The translations under genes and the position numbers were made by a program. Below are positions 8,229-15,581 of a DNA stretch of 64,000 nt, one piece after another. The stretch lies in NCBI RefSeq assembly GCF_007753095.1, contig NZ_CP036348.1, forward strand, positions 5,495,411 to 5,559,410, written 5' to 3'. The notes under the pieces are model-generated. The model searched no databases, was not told the DNA's origin, and saw nothing but the letters and a program-made list of their open reading frames with translations. Position 1 is the stretch's first letter. Each line of letters begins with the position of its first letter. Source of the DNA: Rosistilla carotiformis. GTDB lineage: Bacteria; Planctomycetota; Planctomycetia; Pirellulales; Pirellulaceae.

Positions 8229-9194
8229 ATGACGATCGGTATCGAAGGACTGTTGGCCGAATTGGAATCCGAGGGGCACGCGGGCTGGGCCGAAACGCTG
8301 CGGCAACGGGCTCGCGAATTTGAGCACGATGCGGCGCATGGGCTGTGGTCGCAGTGGACTCAGGCGACCTGTGATCTTCCCGCGGTCGAAGCGGTGACCG
8401 CCGACTTCTCGCTGCCGGCGGTAACGCTTTCCGGCGAGATCAGCAACGAAGACCAGCAGCGATTGCGGGAACAACTGCGACTGTTTCATCCCTGGCGAAA
8501 GGGGCCGTTCGATCTGTTTGGAATCGCCATCGATACCGAATGGCGCAGCGATTGGAAGTGGTCTCGCGTCGCGCCGCATCTCGATCTGCGGGATGCCAGC
8601 GTCTTGGATGTCGGTTGTGGCAACGGGTATTACGGTTGGCGAATGCTCGCCGCCGGGGCGCGTCGCGTGATCGGATTGGATCCCTTTCCGCTCTACATCG
8701 CCCAAAATCGTGTCGTCGAACATTACGTCGGCGGTTCGGCGGCGCACGTTCTGCCCGGCACCGACGCCGATCTTCCGAAGCGGTTGGAGGCGTTTGACGT
8801 CGCCTTTTCGATGGGCGTTTTGTATCACCGCACCAGCCCGATCGATCACCTGAAATCGATGCTCCAGTCGCTGCGACCGGGAGGCAAATTGGTGCTGGAA
8901 ACGTTGATCATCGACCATCCCGATTCGCAGGTTTTGATCCCCGAGGGTCGTTACGCCAAGATGCGGAACGTCTGGTTTATTCCTTCGCTGACGATGCTCG
9001 AGCGGTTTCTTTCCCGCTGTGGATTCCGCGAGATCGAAGTCGTCGACGTCTGCGTCACGACGACCGAAGAACAGCGGCGGACCGAGTGGATGGAGTTCGA
9101 ATCGTTAGCCGATTTCCTCTCTCCCGATCAAACGACCACGATCGAAGGGCACCCGCTGCCAACCCGCGCAACCCTCATCGCCTCCCGCGGTTAA
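8229..9194 (+). CDS. cmoB: tRNA U34 carboxymethyltransferase
   Basis: 321 residues. CmoB transfers the carboxymethyl group from carboxy-SAM to 5-hydroxyuridine 34 of tRNA, giving cmo5U. Visible features: LFHPWRKGPFDLFG (about 85-98), whose Lys/Trp contact the donor, IDTEWRSDWKWSR, the Rossmann loop DVGCGNGYYG (127-136), and MGVLYHRTSP. Together with cmoA it forms a complete donor-synthesis and transfer unit. The hydroxylation step that precedes it needs other genes, not seen here. The window's own tRNA-Leu(UAG) is a plausible substrate. Confidence 0.95.
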   Translation: MTIGIEGLLAELESEGHAGWAETLRQRAREFEHDAAHGLWSQWTQATCDLPAVEAVTADFSLPAVTLSGEISNEDQQRLREQLRLFHPWRKGPFDLFGIAIDTEWRSDWKWSRVAPHLDLRDASVLDVGCGNGYYGWRMLAAGARRVIGLDPFPLYIAQNRVVEHYVGGSAAHVLPGTDADLPKRLEAFDVAFSMGVLYHRTSPIDHLKSMLQSLRPGGKLVLETLIIDHPDSQVLIPEGRYAKMRNVWFIPSLTMLERFLSRCGFREIEVVDVCVTTTEEQRRTEWMEFESLADFLSPDQTTTIEGHPLPTRATLIASRG

Positions 9195-9634
9195 AGCGAA
9201 CAAACGACGTGGCTGCGTCTCGCCTCGAAGCCTCTTAACGGTGTCGCGCATTCTTCATGTTAAAGGGCATGTCATCTGCCAGAACAACTGGCGATTCGAA
9301 CCGTCCTCTTCGGTGTGAATCCACCCTCGCGATCCCCAGACCCGATGGTTGGGTGGACGAAGCGAAGACAAAAAGCTTGAAAGTGATTTCAGAAACGCTA
9401 CGCTGTCCTTCACCCATCGCGAGATCGATGTCTGCCCAAAGGAGTGCTTGGGCGACGCGTTCTGCGCAACGATGCACGCGATGGGATCCTGCCTTCCCGC
9501 GATTCGGAAGGAGCGTTTGGGAGTGCGTGGGAATCGTCGTCGCTAGCGCCACGGGGCATCCGACGCTCGATTCATGCACTGTCGAATGCCTCTTTGCCGC
9601 AATCGTTCAACTCACCCTGAATGAGGAATCGGTT
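9195..9634. promoter_or_regulatory. Gene-free region upstream of the Tm-1-like gene
   Basis: About 440 bp. The frame of the next gene stays open upstream to 9257, but residues before 9635 are not family-like. A weak, imperfect -24/-12-like match (GGCAT-N5-CTGC, 9266-9279) is present 356 bp before the start codon; it is too degenerate to call as a promoter. AGGA at 9624-9627 is a fair ribosome binding site for ATG 9635. Confidence 0.4.
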
Positions 9635-10858
9635 ATGGCTTCTGCTGTCTATGCTGTTGGTACAATGGACACCAAGGGGGAGGAGTTGGCGTATGTCAAA
9701 GAGTGTTTACGATCGGCAGGGATCCGCGTCAAGATGGTCGACGTGGGGACTCAATTGCCGCCAACGGTGACTCCCGATGTGACTCGGGCTCAGGTTGCTG
9801 AGAACTCTGACTTGGGGACAGCTCACGGCGATCGGGGGCGAGCGGTGGCGGCGATGGGACGGGCGTTGGAGGTCTTTTTGACGGCGGAATTTGTTGCCGG
9901 TCGCGTCAGTGGCGTGATCGGTATCGGCGGCAGCGGTGGGACGTCGCTGATAACCGCCGCAATGCGTGCTCTGCCGATCGGATTGCCCAAGGTGATGGTC
10001 TCTACGGTTGCCAGCGGGAACACCGCTCCCTACGTCGATTGCAGCGATATCACGATGATGTATTCCGTCGTCGATGTGGCGGGACTCAACGTGGTCTCGC
10101 GGCGTATCCTCGCCAACGCGGCCCATGCGATCGCGGGGATGGTGCACTATCCAGCTCCCACATCGGATCAACGGCCAACGGTTGGGATGACGATGTTCGG
10201 CGTGACAACTCCCTGCGTGACCGATGTGCGGCAACGGATGGAGCAGCGTGGGTTTGATTGTCACGTCTTTCATGCGACCGGGACCGGCGGCCGCGCGATG
10301 GAGCGATTGGTCGACAACGGAATGATTCGCGGCGTCTTGGACGTGACGACAACCGAAGTTGCCGACGAAGTGGTCGGTGGCGTCTTTGCCGCCGGACCGA
10401 AGCGGTTCGATACGCTGATCGCCAAGGGGATTCCGTATGTTGTCAGTCTAGGAGCTGTCGACATGGTGAACTTTGGTGCCATGGAAACGGTGCCGGCGGA
10501 ATTTCGAGACCGGCGATTACACGTTCACAACGAACAGGTGACGCTAATGCGGACGACGCCCGAAGAGAATCGCGAGATCGCGCGATGGATGGGGGCAAAG
10601 TTTCGCCGCGCCACGGCGCCGCTGGTCCTGGTGATTCCCGAAGGCGGTCTGTCGATGTTGGATGCTCCGGGGATGCCGTTTTACGATCCAGAAGCCAACG
10701 GGGCGCTGTTCGATGAGCTGCAGAAGCAATTGCAAGGCTATGAAAACTGTCGCATCGTCCGCCTGCCGCATCACATCAACGACCTCGATTTCAGCGCGAA
10801 ACTAGTCGAGCACTACGACTGTCTCGACGCGATGCCGAAATGCCACGCCGCGGGATGA
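9635..10858 (+). CDS. Tm-1-like ATP-binding domain protein (UPF0261)
   Basis: 407 residues. It is related to the N-terminal domain of the tomato Tm-1 virus-resistance protein; the bacterial role is unknown. Visible: AVGTMDTKGEELAYV at the N terminus, the glycine-rich GIGGSGGTS (about 97-105), VASGNTAPYVDCSDITMMYSVVD, and MFGVTTPCV opening the second lobe. In plants this domain is fused to a TIM barrel; here the TIM-barrel partner is a separate gene at 13002. It is convergent with the regulator gene, with only 4 bp between the two stops. The start is chosen from the family N terminus and the AGGA site. Confidence 0.9.
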   Translation: MASAVYAVGTMDTKGEELAYVKECLRSAGIRVKMVDVGTQLPPTVTPDVTRAQVAENSDLGTAHGDRGRAVAAMGRALEVFLTAEFVAGRVSGVIGIGGSGGTSLITAAMRALPIGLPKVMVSTVASGNTAPYVDCSDITMMYSVVDVAGLNVVSRRILANAAHAIAGMVHYPAPTSDQRPTVGMTMFGVTTPCVTDVRQRMEQRGFDCHVFHATGTGGRAMERLVDNGMIRGVLDVTTTEVADEVVGGVFAAGPKRFDTLIAKGIPYVVSLGAVDMVNFGAMETVPAEFRDRRLHVHNEQVTLMRTTPEENREIARWMGAKFRRATAPLVLVIPEGGLSMLDAPGMPFYDPEANGALFDELQKQLQGYENCRIVRLPHHINDLDFSAKLVEHYDCLDAMPKCHAAG

Positions 10859-10862
10859 GTGG

Positions 10863-12626
10863 CTACGACGTGGAAGGGCGCTCCGCCTTGCCGCGATCCA
10901 ACCAGCGGTAAAACGTTTTTCGCGTCACGTTCAGCGCCGCGGCGGCTCGCGTGACGTTGCCCCCCGCCTCTTGCAGAGCCCGTTCGGCCTGTTCCTGTTT
11001 TGATGGCAGCGGTCGATCGGATTCGTCCGCCGACGAACGCAGATAGGGCTGCGGTTCGAACGACCAACCCTCCAAATGCGTTCCGTCTTCGAGAATCGCA
11101 CAGCGGTTCAGCACATGTTCCAGTTCGCGAACGTTTCCCGGCCAGGCGTGCGCACGCAACTTCTTTTCAAACCGCGACGAGATGCCGGCGATCGGCCGAT
11201 TCAGCTGGGTGCGCAGACTGGCCAGAAACGCCTCGACCAACAGCGGGATGTCTTCCAATCGCTCTCGCAGCGACGGCAACCGGATCGTGATCGTACTCAA
11301 CCGGTAGTACAGGTCGGCGCGAAAATCTCCCGCGTCGACCATCGCCGACAGCGGGCGGTTCGACGCGGTGACGATCCGCACGTCGACCGGAATCGTCGTG
11401 TCGCCGCCAACGCGGACAACTTCGTTCTGTTGCAGAACACGCAGCAGTGCGACCTGTCCGTGCGGGCTGAGGTCGGCAATTTCGTCGAGGAACAAGACGC
11501 CACCGTGAGCCAGTTCGAACTTTCCCGGACGCTGCCGCTCCGCTCCGGTAAACGCTCCGCGTTCGTGACCGAACAGTTCGCTTTCCAACAGCGACGACGG
11601 GATCGCTCCGCAGTTGAGCGTGACCAGCGGATGGTTCGCTCGCGAACTCAAACGATGCAACATCCCAGCGACCAGTTCCTTGCCGGTTCCCGTTTCCCCT
11701 TCGACGCAGACGGTCACGTCTTGATGCCCAACGCGATTGATGACGTCGAAGACCTGTCGCATCGCCGGGCTGTGCCCAACCATGCCACCAAACGTTTTGA
11801 CGCCTCCGGCGCGGGCACTCGACGCGACTCCTTTGAACCGCCGAAGCGTCGTGTTGACGATGTCTTGAACCGGCAGGCGTTCGAAGACCGATCCACCAGC
11901 GAAGCCATGGATCGAACTGTGGCGAAAGACCTCGCTCAATTCCGTGGGGGCGGTGATCGGCCCGCCGAAAGCGACCCGCACGCATTCCGGACGCGAGTCG
12001 GCGGCGGCCGAGAGTTTGTTCAGCTGAGAGATGGCGCGGTGGACGTCGTCCCGCTTGGCTCGAAAATCGTCGCTCGATCGCGTCAGCCCGACGTCCAGGA
12101 TCAAGCCGTCGACGCCCGTCGCGACGAAGCGTTCGACCTCCTGGACCGACAGCGAAAATCCAAACGTGACAAAGCCCAACTCGCGGGCGACGGCAAGCAT
12201 CTCCGCCTCGGCCTCGGTCCCCAGGCCTTCCTTTTCCAGATGCTTGCGAAACTTGCCATCGACAAAACCGATCGCCGGCCAATTGACGACACCGATCACA
12301 CCGAGATCCTGCAGTTCGCGCAAGCGGTCGCGAATCGGACGCGTCGGATCGACACCGAAGACGCCTGCGATGATCGGCAGATCGCCGGACCGCGGCAGCA
12401 TCTGCTCCTTCAACAACTCCAGCGTTTGATCGTTGGCATTGCCATAGGGCATGAAGGCGGCGAGCGTCCCCGATCCCATCGACCGGTAGATGCCCGCGTT
12501 GAGAACCATCAACGCATCGGCTTCCGATTCGACGGCGCACTTTGCGATCAGCCCCGATCCAGGGACCACCATCAACAGCGGCGTCCCGGTTCGCGATTCT
12601 TCGAGTCGGTTGCGAAAATCGATCAT
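10863..12626 (-). CDS. Sigma-54 activator with a TIM-barrel (PEP-hydrolase-like) sensor domain
   Basis: 587 residues. Residues 1-265 form a TIM barrel of the PEP-hydrolase-like family (PF09370 type), matching the enzyme at 13002 in order: YGNAND, GVFGVDP, NWPAIGFVDGKFR, FGGPITAP, GGSVFERLP. An AAA+ domain follows (about 280-515): Walker A GETGTGKE (310-317), the GAFTGA loop (357-362) that contacts sigma-54, Walker B VLFLDEI, and WPGNVRELEH. A Fis-type helix-turn-helix ends it (about 550-580, GGNVTRAAAALNVTRKTFYRWL). Start ATG 12624-12626 follows a GGAGGT site (complement of 12631-12636). It probably senses a metabolite in the barrel and activates the divergent gene. The barrel replaces the usual receiver, PAS or GAF input. 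Confidence 0.93.
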   Translation of the reverse strand: MIDFRNRLEESRTGTPLLMVVPGSGLIAKCAVESEADALMVLNAGIYRSMGSGTLAAFMPYGNANDQTLELLKEQMLPRSGDLPIIAGVFGVDPTRPIRDRLRELQDLGVIGVVNWPAIGFVDGKFRKHLEKEGLGTEAEAEMLAVARELGFVTFGFSLSVQEVERFVATGVDGLILDVGLTRSSDDFRAKRDDVHRAISQLNKLSAAADSRPECVRVAFGGPITAPTELSEVFRHSSIHGFAGGSVFERLPVQDIVNTTLRRFKGVASSARAGGVKTFGGMVGHSPAMRQVFDVINRVGHQDVTVCVEGETGTGKELVAGMLHRLSSRANHPLVTLNCGAIPSSLLESELFGHERGAFTGAERQRPGKFELAHGGVLFLDEIADLSPHGQVALLRVLQQNEVVRVGGDTTIPVDVRIVTASNRPLSAMVDAGDFRADLYYRLSTITIRLPSLRERLEDIPLLVEAFLASLRTQLNRPIAGISSRFEKKLRAHAWPGNVRELEHVLNRCAILEDGTHLEGWSFEPQPYLRSSADESDRPLPSKQEQAERALQEAGGNVTRAAAALNVTRKTFYRWLDRGKAERPSTS

Positions 12627-12642
12627 CGAAACCTCCACTTTC

Positions 12643-12654
12643 TGGTTAAAACCA
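12643..12654. promoter_or_regulatory. Palindromic operator-like site, copy 1
   Basis: TGGTTAAAACCA, a perfect palindrome (extended to CTGG..CCAG), 17 bp before the regulator start codon. It is identical to the copy at 12751-12762. Likely a binding site for the Fis-type domain of the adjacent activator, possibly for autoregulation; this is inference. Confidence 0.65.
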
Positions 12655-12684
12655 GCTTCGGCGAGCCCCCGGATTGTGTACTTC

Positions 12685-12715
12685 TGTGGATACACTACAC
12701 ACCCGGGTATCCACA
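12685..12715. repeat. Inverted repeat between the two operator copies
   Basis: TGTGGATAC (12685-12693) and GTATCCACA (12707-12715), a perfect 9-bp inverted repeat with a 13-base spacer containing ACCCGGGT. It may be a second regulator site or the base of a DNA bend between the two palindromes. Confidence 0.5.
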
Positions 12716-12750
12716 CGACAGCCTATCGAAGAGGGAATTGACGCTGATTT

Positions 12751-12762
12751 TGGTTAAAACCA
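12751..12762. promoter_or_regulatory. Palindromic operator-like site, copy 2 (putative upstream activator site)
   Basis: TGGTTAAAACCA again, 108 bp from copy 1 and about 46 bp upstream of the -24 element at 12809. Spaced repeats upstream of a -24/-12 promoter are typical of enhancer-binding-protein sites. Confidence 0.65.
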
Positions 12763-12808
12763 TCCCTTTTGTTGGCGTTTCGGCAACCTTGCGACTTCGA
12801 ATCGCAAA

Positions 12809-12824
12809 TGGCACAGCTGTTGCA
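12809..12824 (+). promoter_or_regulatory. Sigma-54 (-24/-12) promoter for the TIM-barrel gene
   Basis: TGGCAC (12809-12814), five bases, then TTGCA (12820-12824): an exact match to the consensus TGGCAC-N5-TTGCW with correct GG-to-GC spacing. Transcription would begin near 12835, leaving a leader of roughly 165 nt before ATG 13002. It faces away from the sigma-54 activator gene. Confidence 0.85.
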
Positions 12825-13001
12825 TTCCCCCCAATGGACCGCGATTTCAAAAATCGCTGTTTACCAACATCACGGATGTCCGCGGCGAGGCAACGTCGCA
12901 GATCCCTTTGTCGAGGATCGCTCCGACCGGCGTGCGGGCGGATCACCTAACTCATTCCACTTACTTTTACTCCACTCGCTCCTCTAGGAATTCCAAACAC
13001 G

Positions 13002-13910
13002 ATGTTGAAACACAATCGAACGAGCGTCTTGACGCGGTTGAAGAACAAAATTGCCGCCGGCAAGGCGATCATTGGCAGCGGTGCTGGCACCGGCATCTCG
13101 GCCAAGTGTGCCGAAGCCGGTGGCGCCGACCTGATCGTGATCTACAACTCCGGACGATTCCGGATGGCCGGCCGCGGTTCGCTGGCCGGCCTGCTTCCCT
13201 TTGGCAACGCCAACCAGATCGTTAAAGAGATGGCGTGCGAGGTCTTAACGATCGTCGAACGGACACCTGTCTTGGCCGGTGTCTGCGGAACCGATCCCTT
13301 TCTGTTGCGGGATCCGTTTCTGAGAGAGCTTCGCGAAATGGGCTTCGCGGGGATTCAGAACTTTCCCACCGTCGGCCTGATCGACGGTGTCTTCCGCGAG
13401 AACCTGGAAGAGACGGGGATGAGTTTCAACCTGGAGGTCGACCTGGTCGCCGCAGCGAACGACCAGGACATGCTGACGACTCCCTACGCGTTTGATCCCG
13501 ACCAAGGGCGGAAGTTGACCGTTGCGGGAGCCGACGTGGTGGTGGCCCACATGGGACTGACAACCAATGGAACCATCGGTGCCAAGACGGCAAAGACGCT
13601 CGATTCGTGTGTTCCCCTGGTCCGCGAAATCGCAGATGCGTGCCGTTCGGTCCGCGACGACGTCATCGTGTTGTGTCACGGTGGCCCGATCGCAACTCCC
13701 GACGATGCGCAATACATGCTCGACCGAATCCCGGAGATCCACGGATTCTATGGTGCCAGTTCGATGGAACGGCTCCCTTCGGAAATTGCGATCACTCAAA
13801 TGATCGAGCAATTTGCAAAACTGAACCTGAACCAAACAGGAGATGCAATCACGGATCGACAACCCCACCGCAGCGCTGCCAATGGCAAGCATGCTGCAAA
13901 ATTGAGCTGA
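13002..13910 (+). CDS. TIM-barrel protein of the PEP-hydrolase-like family (Tm-1 C-domain type)
   Basis: 302 residues. It belongs to the TIM-barrel family annotated as phosphoenolpyruvate hydrolase-like or TIM-barrel signal transduction protein (PF09370 type). Motifs: [69 protein letters not shown] and [11 protein letters not shown]. Length and motifs fit the C-terminal half of plant Tm-1, so it probably works with the UPF0261 protein at 9635. The chemical reaction is unknown. It is driven by the sigma-54 promoter at 12809. The last 25 residues are polar and unlike the family core. Confidence 0.9.
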   Translation: MLKHNRTSVLTRLKNKIAAGKAIIGSGAGTGISAKCAEAGGADLIVIYNSGRFRMAGRGSLAGLLPFGNANQIVKEMACEVLTIVERTPVLAGVCGTDPFLLRDPFLRELREMGFAGIQNFPTVGLIDGVFRENLEETGMSFNLEVDLVAAANDQDMLTTPYAFDPDQGRKLTVAGADVVVAHMGLTTNGTIGAKTAKTLDSCVPLVREIADACRSVRDDVIVLCHGGPIATPDDAQYMLDRIPEIHGFYGASSMERLPSEIAITQMIEQFAKLNLNQTGDAITDRQPHRSAANGKHAAKLS

Positions 13911-13999
13911 CCGGCTCGCCACTCCCGACGTCAATCTGCGGTCGCCGCTCGTACGATCGCTCGCTTTTTCAATTGGACTTTTTAAGTTGAGGGACTTCA

Positions 14000-15004
14000 A
14001 TGATGAGTCGTTTATTACGCCCGAAGCGAAGTGCGTTCACTCTTGTCGAACTGTTGGTGGTGATCGCCGTGATCGGCATCCTCGTGGGGCTGTTGCTACC
14101 CGCCGTACAAGCGGCGCGCGAAGCCGCACGGCGAATGCAGTGCTCGAACAATATGAAGCAGCTTGGATTGGCGATGCATAACTACGAGAACACCCACCGG
14201 GTCTTTCCCATGGGCTGGGCTCACCACATCGAAAACCGGCTGACCGGCACCGGTCGGGGAAACTGTTTCACCACCAATCATGGCGCAGGGGACCGGATTG
14301 GCCGCAGCCCATGGACCGCGATGATCCTGCCCTTCATCGAACAAAACGCCATCTACGAACAGTTCGATTCCAACTATGCGATCAACTGGGCTTTGCACTC
14401 CAGTTGGGCGGGAGGTCGCGAAAACGAATCGGTCTGGTTGATGTCGATCGAAGCTTTCAAATGCCCCAGCGACCCACGGAACTCGGGCCAAGACAACCTG
14501 CTGAATTATCTGGGCGTCTCCGGCGGCGTCGAATACACCTGTTGGAACCTGGGCGATCTGGACGATGTTGGCGTCCGCGGTTTGGATAACGACGGGATGT
14601 TGTACCTAGGATCGAAAACCAAATTTGCCCACGTGCTCGATGGCACATCGAATACGTTCTTGCTGGGAGAAACCAAATACCCACGTGCTCGAGGCGACGA
14701 TCCAACGCAAGACAATTACCTGGCCTGGGGCTCGGCTGGGATGGCTTGGAACTCCGTTCCACAGACCGCGATCTGTGCCACCGCTCGCGACCAGATCAAC
14801 ACTTTCTACCCTTCGATGGCTCCCGGTCAAACCCCATCGCACGCCCACATGCAGCGAGTCTTCGGCAGTTACCATCCCGGCGGATGTATGTTCACCATGG
14901 TCGACGGATCGGTCAGCTTCCGATCGGAAAACATCGACATCAATCTGTACCAAACGATGGGGACCCGAGCTGACGGTCTGCCTATTGGAGGAGCGCCTCA
15001 ATGA
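14000..15004 (+). CDS. DUF1559 pseudopilin-like protein
   Basis: 334 residues. It has a type IV pilin/type II secretion-like N terminus ([20 protein letters not shown]) with a prepilin-peptidase type site, then [31 protein letters not shown], and near the C terminus HPGGCMFTMVDGSVSF, the H-X9-DG motif. This expanded family is a planctomycete hallmark; its exact role is unknown, probably in a cell-envelope or secretion assembly. The stop overlaps the start of the lipoprotein gene by ATGA. One of five copies in the window. Confidence 0.93.
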   Translation: MMSRLLRPKRSAFTLVELLVVIAVIGILVGLLLPAVQAAREAARRMQCSNNMKQLGLAMHNYENTHRVFPMGWAHHIENRLTGTGRGNCFTTNHGAGDRIGRSPWTAMILPFIEQNAIYEQFDSNYAINWALHSSWAGGRENESVWLMSIEAFKCPSDPRNSGQDNLLNYLGVSGGVEYTCWNLGDLDDVGVRGLDNDGMLYLGSKTKFAHVLDGTSNTFLLGETKYPRARGDDPTQDNYLAWGSAGMAWNSVPQTAICATARDQINTFYPSMAPGQTPSHAHMQRVFGSYHPGGCMFTMVDGSVSFRSENIDINLYQTMGTRADGLPIGGAPQ

Positions 15005-15408
15005 GATTCTCTGTCGCTAAATTTTCGGTTCTCACAGTTGTGGTCGCCCTGTTGGGATCGACGGTTGGATGTGGAGGAACCGACGGTCCACCCCGGGCCG
15101 AAGTTTCGGGATATGTCACCTTCCAAGGGCAGCCCGTTCCCGTCGGCACGATCGAATACCGCCCCAACGCCGAAAAGGGAACCAGCGGACCTCAAGTGAT
15201 CCTTGTGATCCAAGACGGTTATTATGACTCCGACGGAAAAGGCCCCGTCTTTGGTCATCATACTGTCAAAGTTTCGGGATACACGGGAGTCGAAATTCCA
15301 TTTGTTCCCGAAGGAGAGCGTTTGTTTCCGGTGCATAAGGATGATGTGGAGATCGTCGAGGATAGCTATACGATCAACTACGATTTCCCTCTTCCCAACA
15401 ATGGGTAG
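15001..15408 (+). CDS. Small lipoprotein partner of DUF1559
   Basis: 135 residues. The signal sequence ends in STVGC, so Cys24 is the probable lipidated residue. The mature part reads AEVSGYVTFQGQPVPVGTIEYRPN, the opening of a carboxypeptidase-regulatory-like (transthyretin-type) beta domain seen in planctomycete lipoproteins. Translation is coupled to the DUF1559 gene by a 4-base overlap. It should act at a membrane surface; no enzyme residues are evident. A hairpin lies 24 bp downstream. Confidence 0.8.
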   Translation: MRFSVAKFSVLTVVVALLGSTVGCGGTDGPPRAEVSGYVTFQGQPVPVGTIEYRPNAEKGTSGPQVILVIQDGYYDSDGKGPVFGHHTVKVSGYTGVEIPFVPEGERLFPVHKDDVEIVEDSYTINYDFPLPNNG

Positions 15409-15432
15409 ATGCGAAGCGATGTTGCGATGATC

Positions 15433-15465
15433 GATCAGTGCAGACCTTGCCTCGCTGCACTGATC
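15433..15465 (+). terminator. Hairpin after the DUF1559-lipoprotein unit
   Basis: GATCAGTGCAG (15433-15443) and CTGCACTGATC (15455-15465) form a perfect 11-bp stem with an 11-base loop. There is no T run, so termination strength is uncertain. Confidence 0.5.
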
Positions 15466-15581
15466 ATCCCCGCGACATTCAAGATTCGATGAACCCCATC
15501 TGCCCCGATCGATGTAGCCCGCCAATCGATTTGTTTTCGCTTTCACTGCACGAACGATCAACTCAACTCTCACGGTGTGAA

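Noticed and set aside
9266-9279. GGCAT-N5-CTGC as a sigma-54 promoter for the Tm-1-like gene
   Set aside because: It keeps the GG/GC spacing but lacks the T before GG, the C of GGCAC and the first T of TTGC, and is 356 bp from the start codon. Too weak to call.
9285-9300. TTCGAAT-type T-loop suggesting a tRNA on the minus strand
   Set aside because: The flanking bases do not pair as a T stem and no anticodon or acceptor arm is present.
11076-12950. 624-codon forward frame opposite the sigma-54 activator
   Set aside because: It is Arg/Gln-rich antisense sequence. The reverse strand carries Walker, GAFTGA and Fis motifs.
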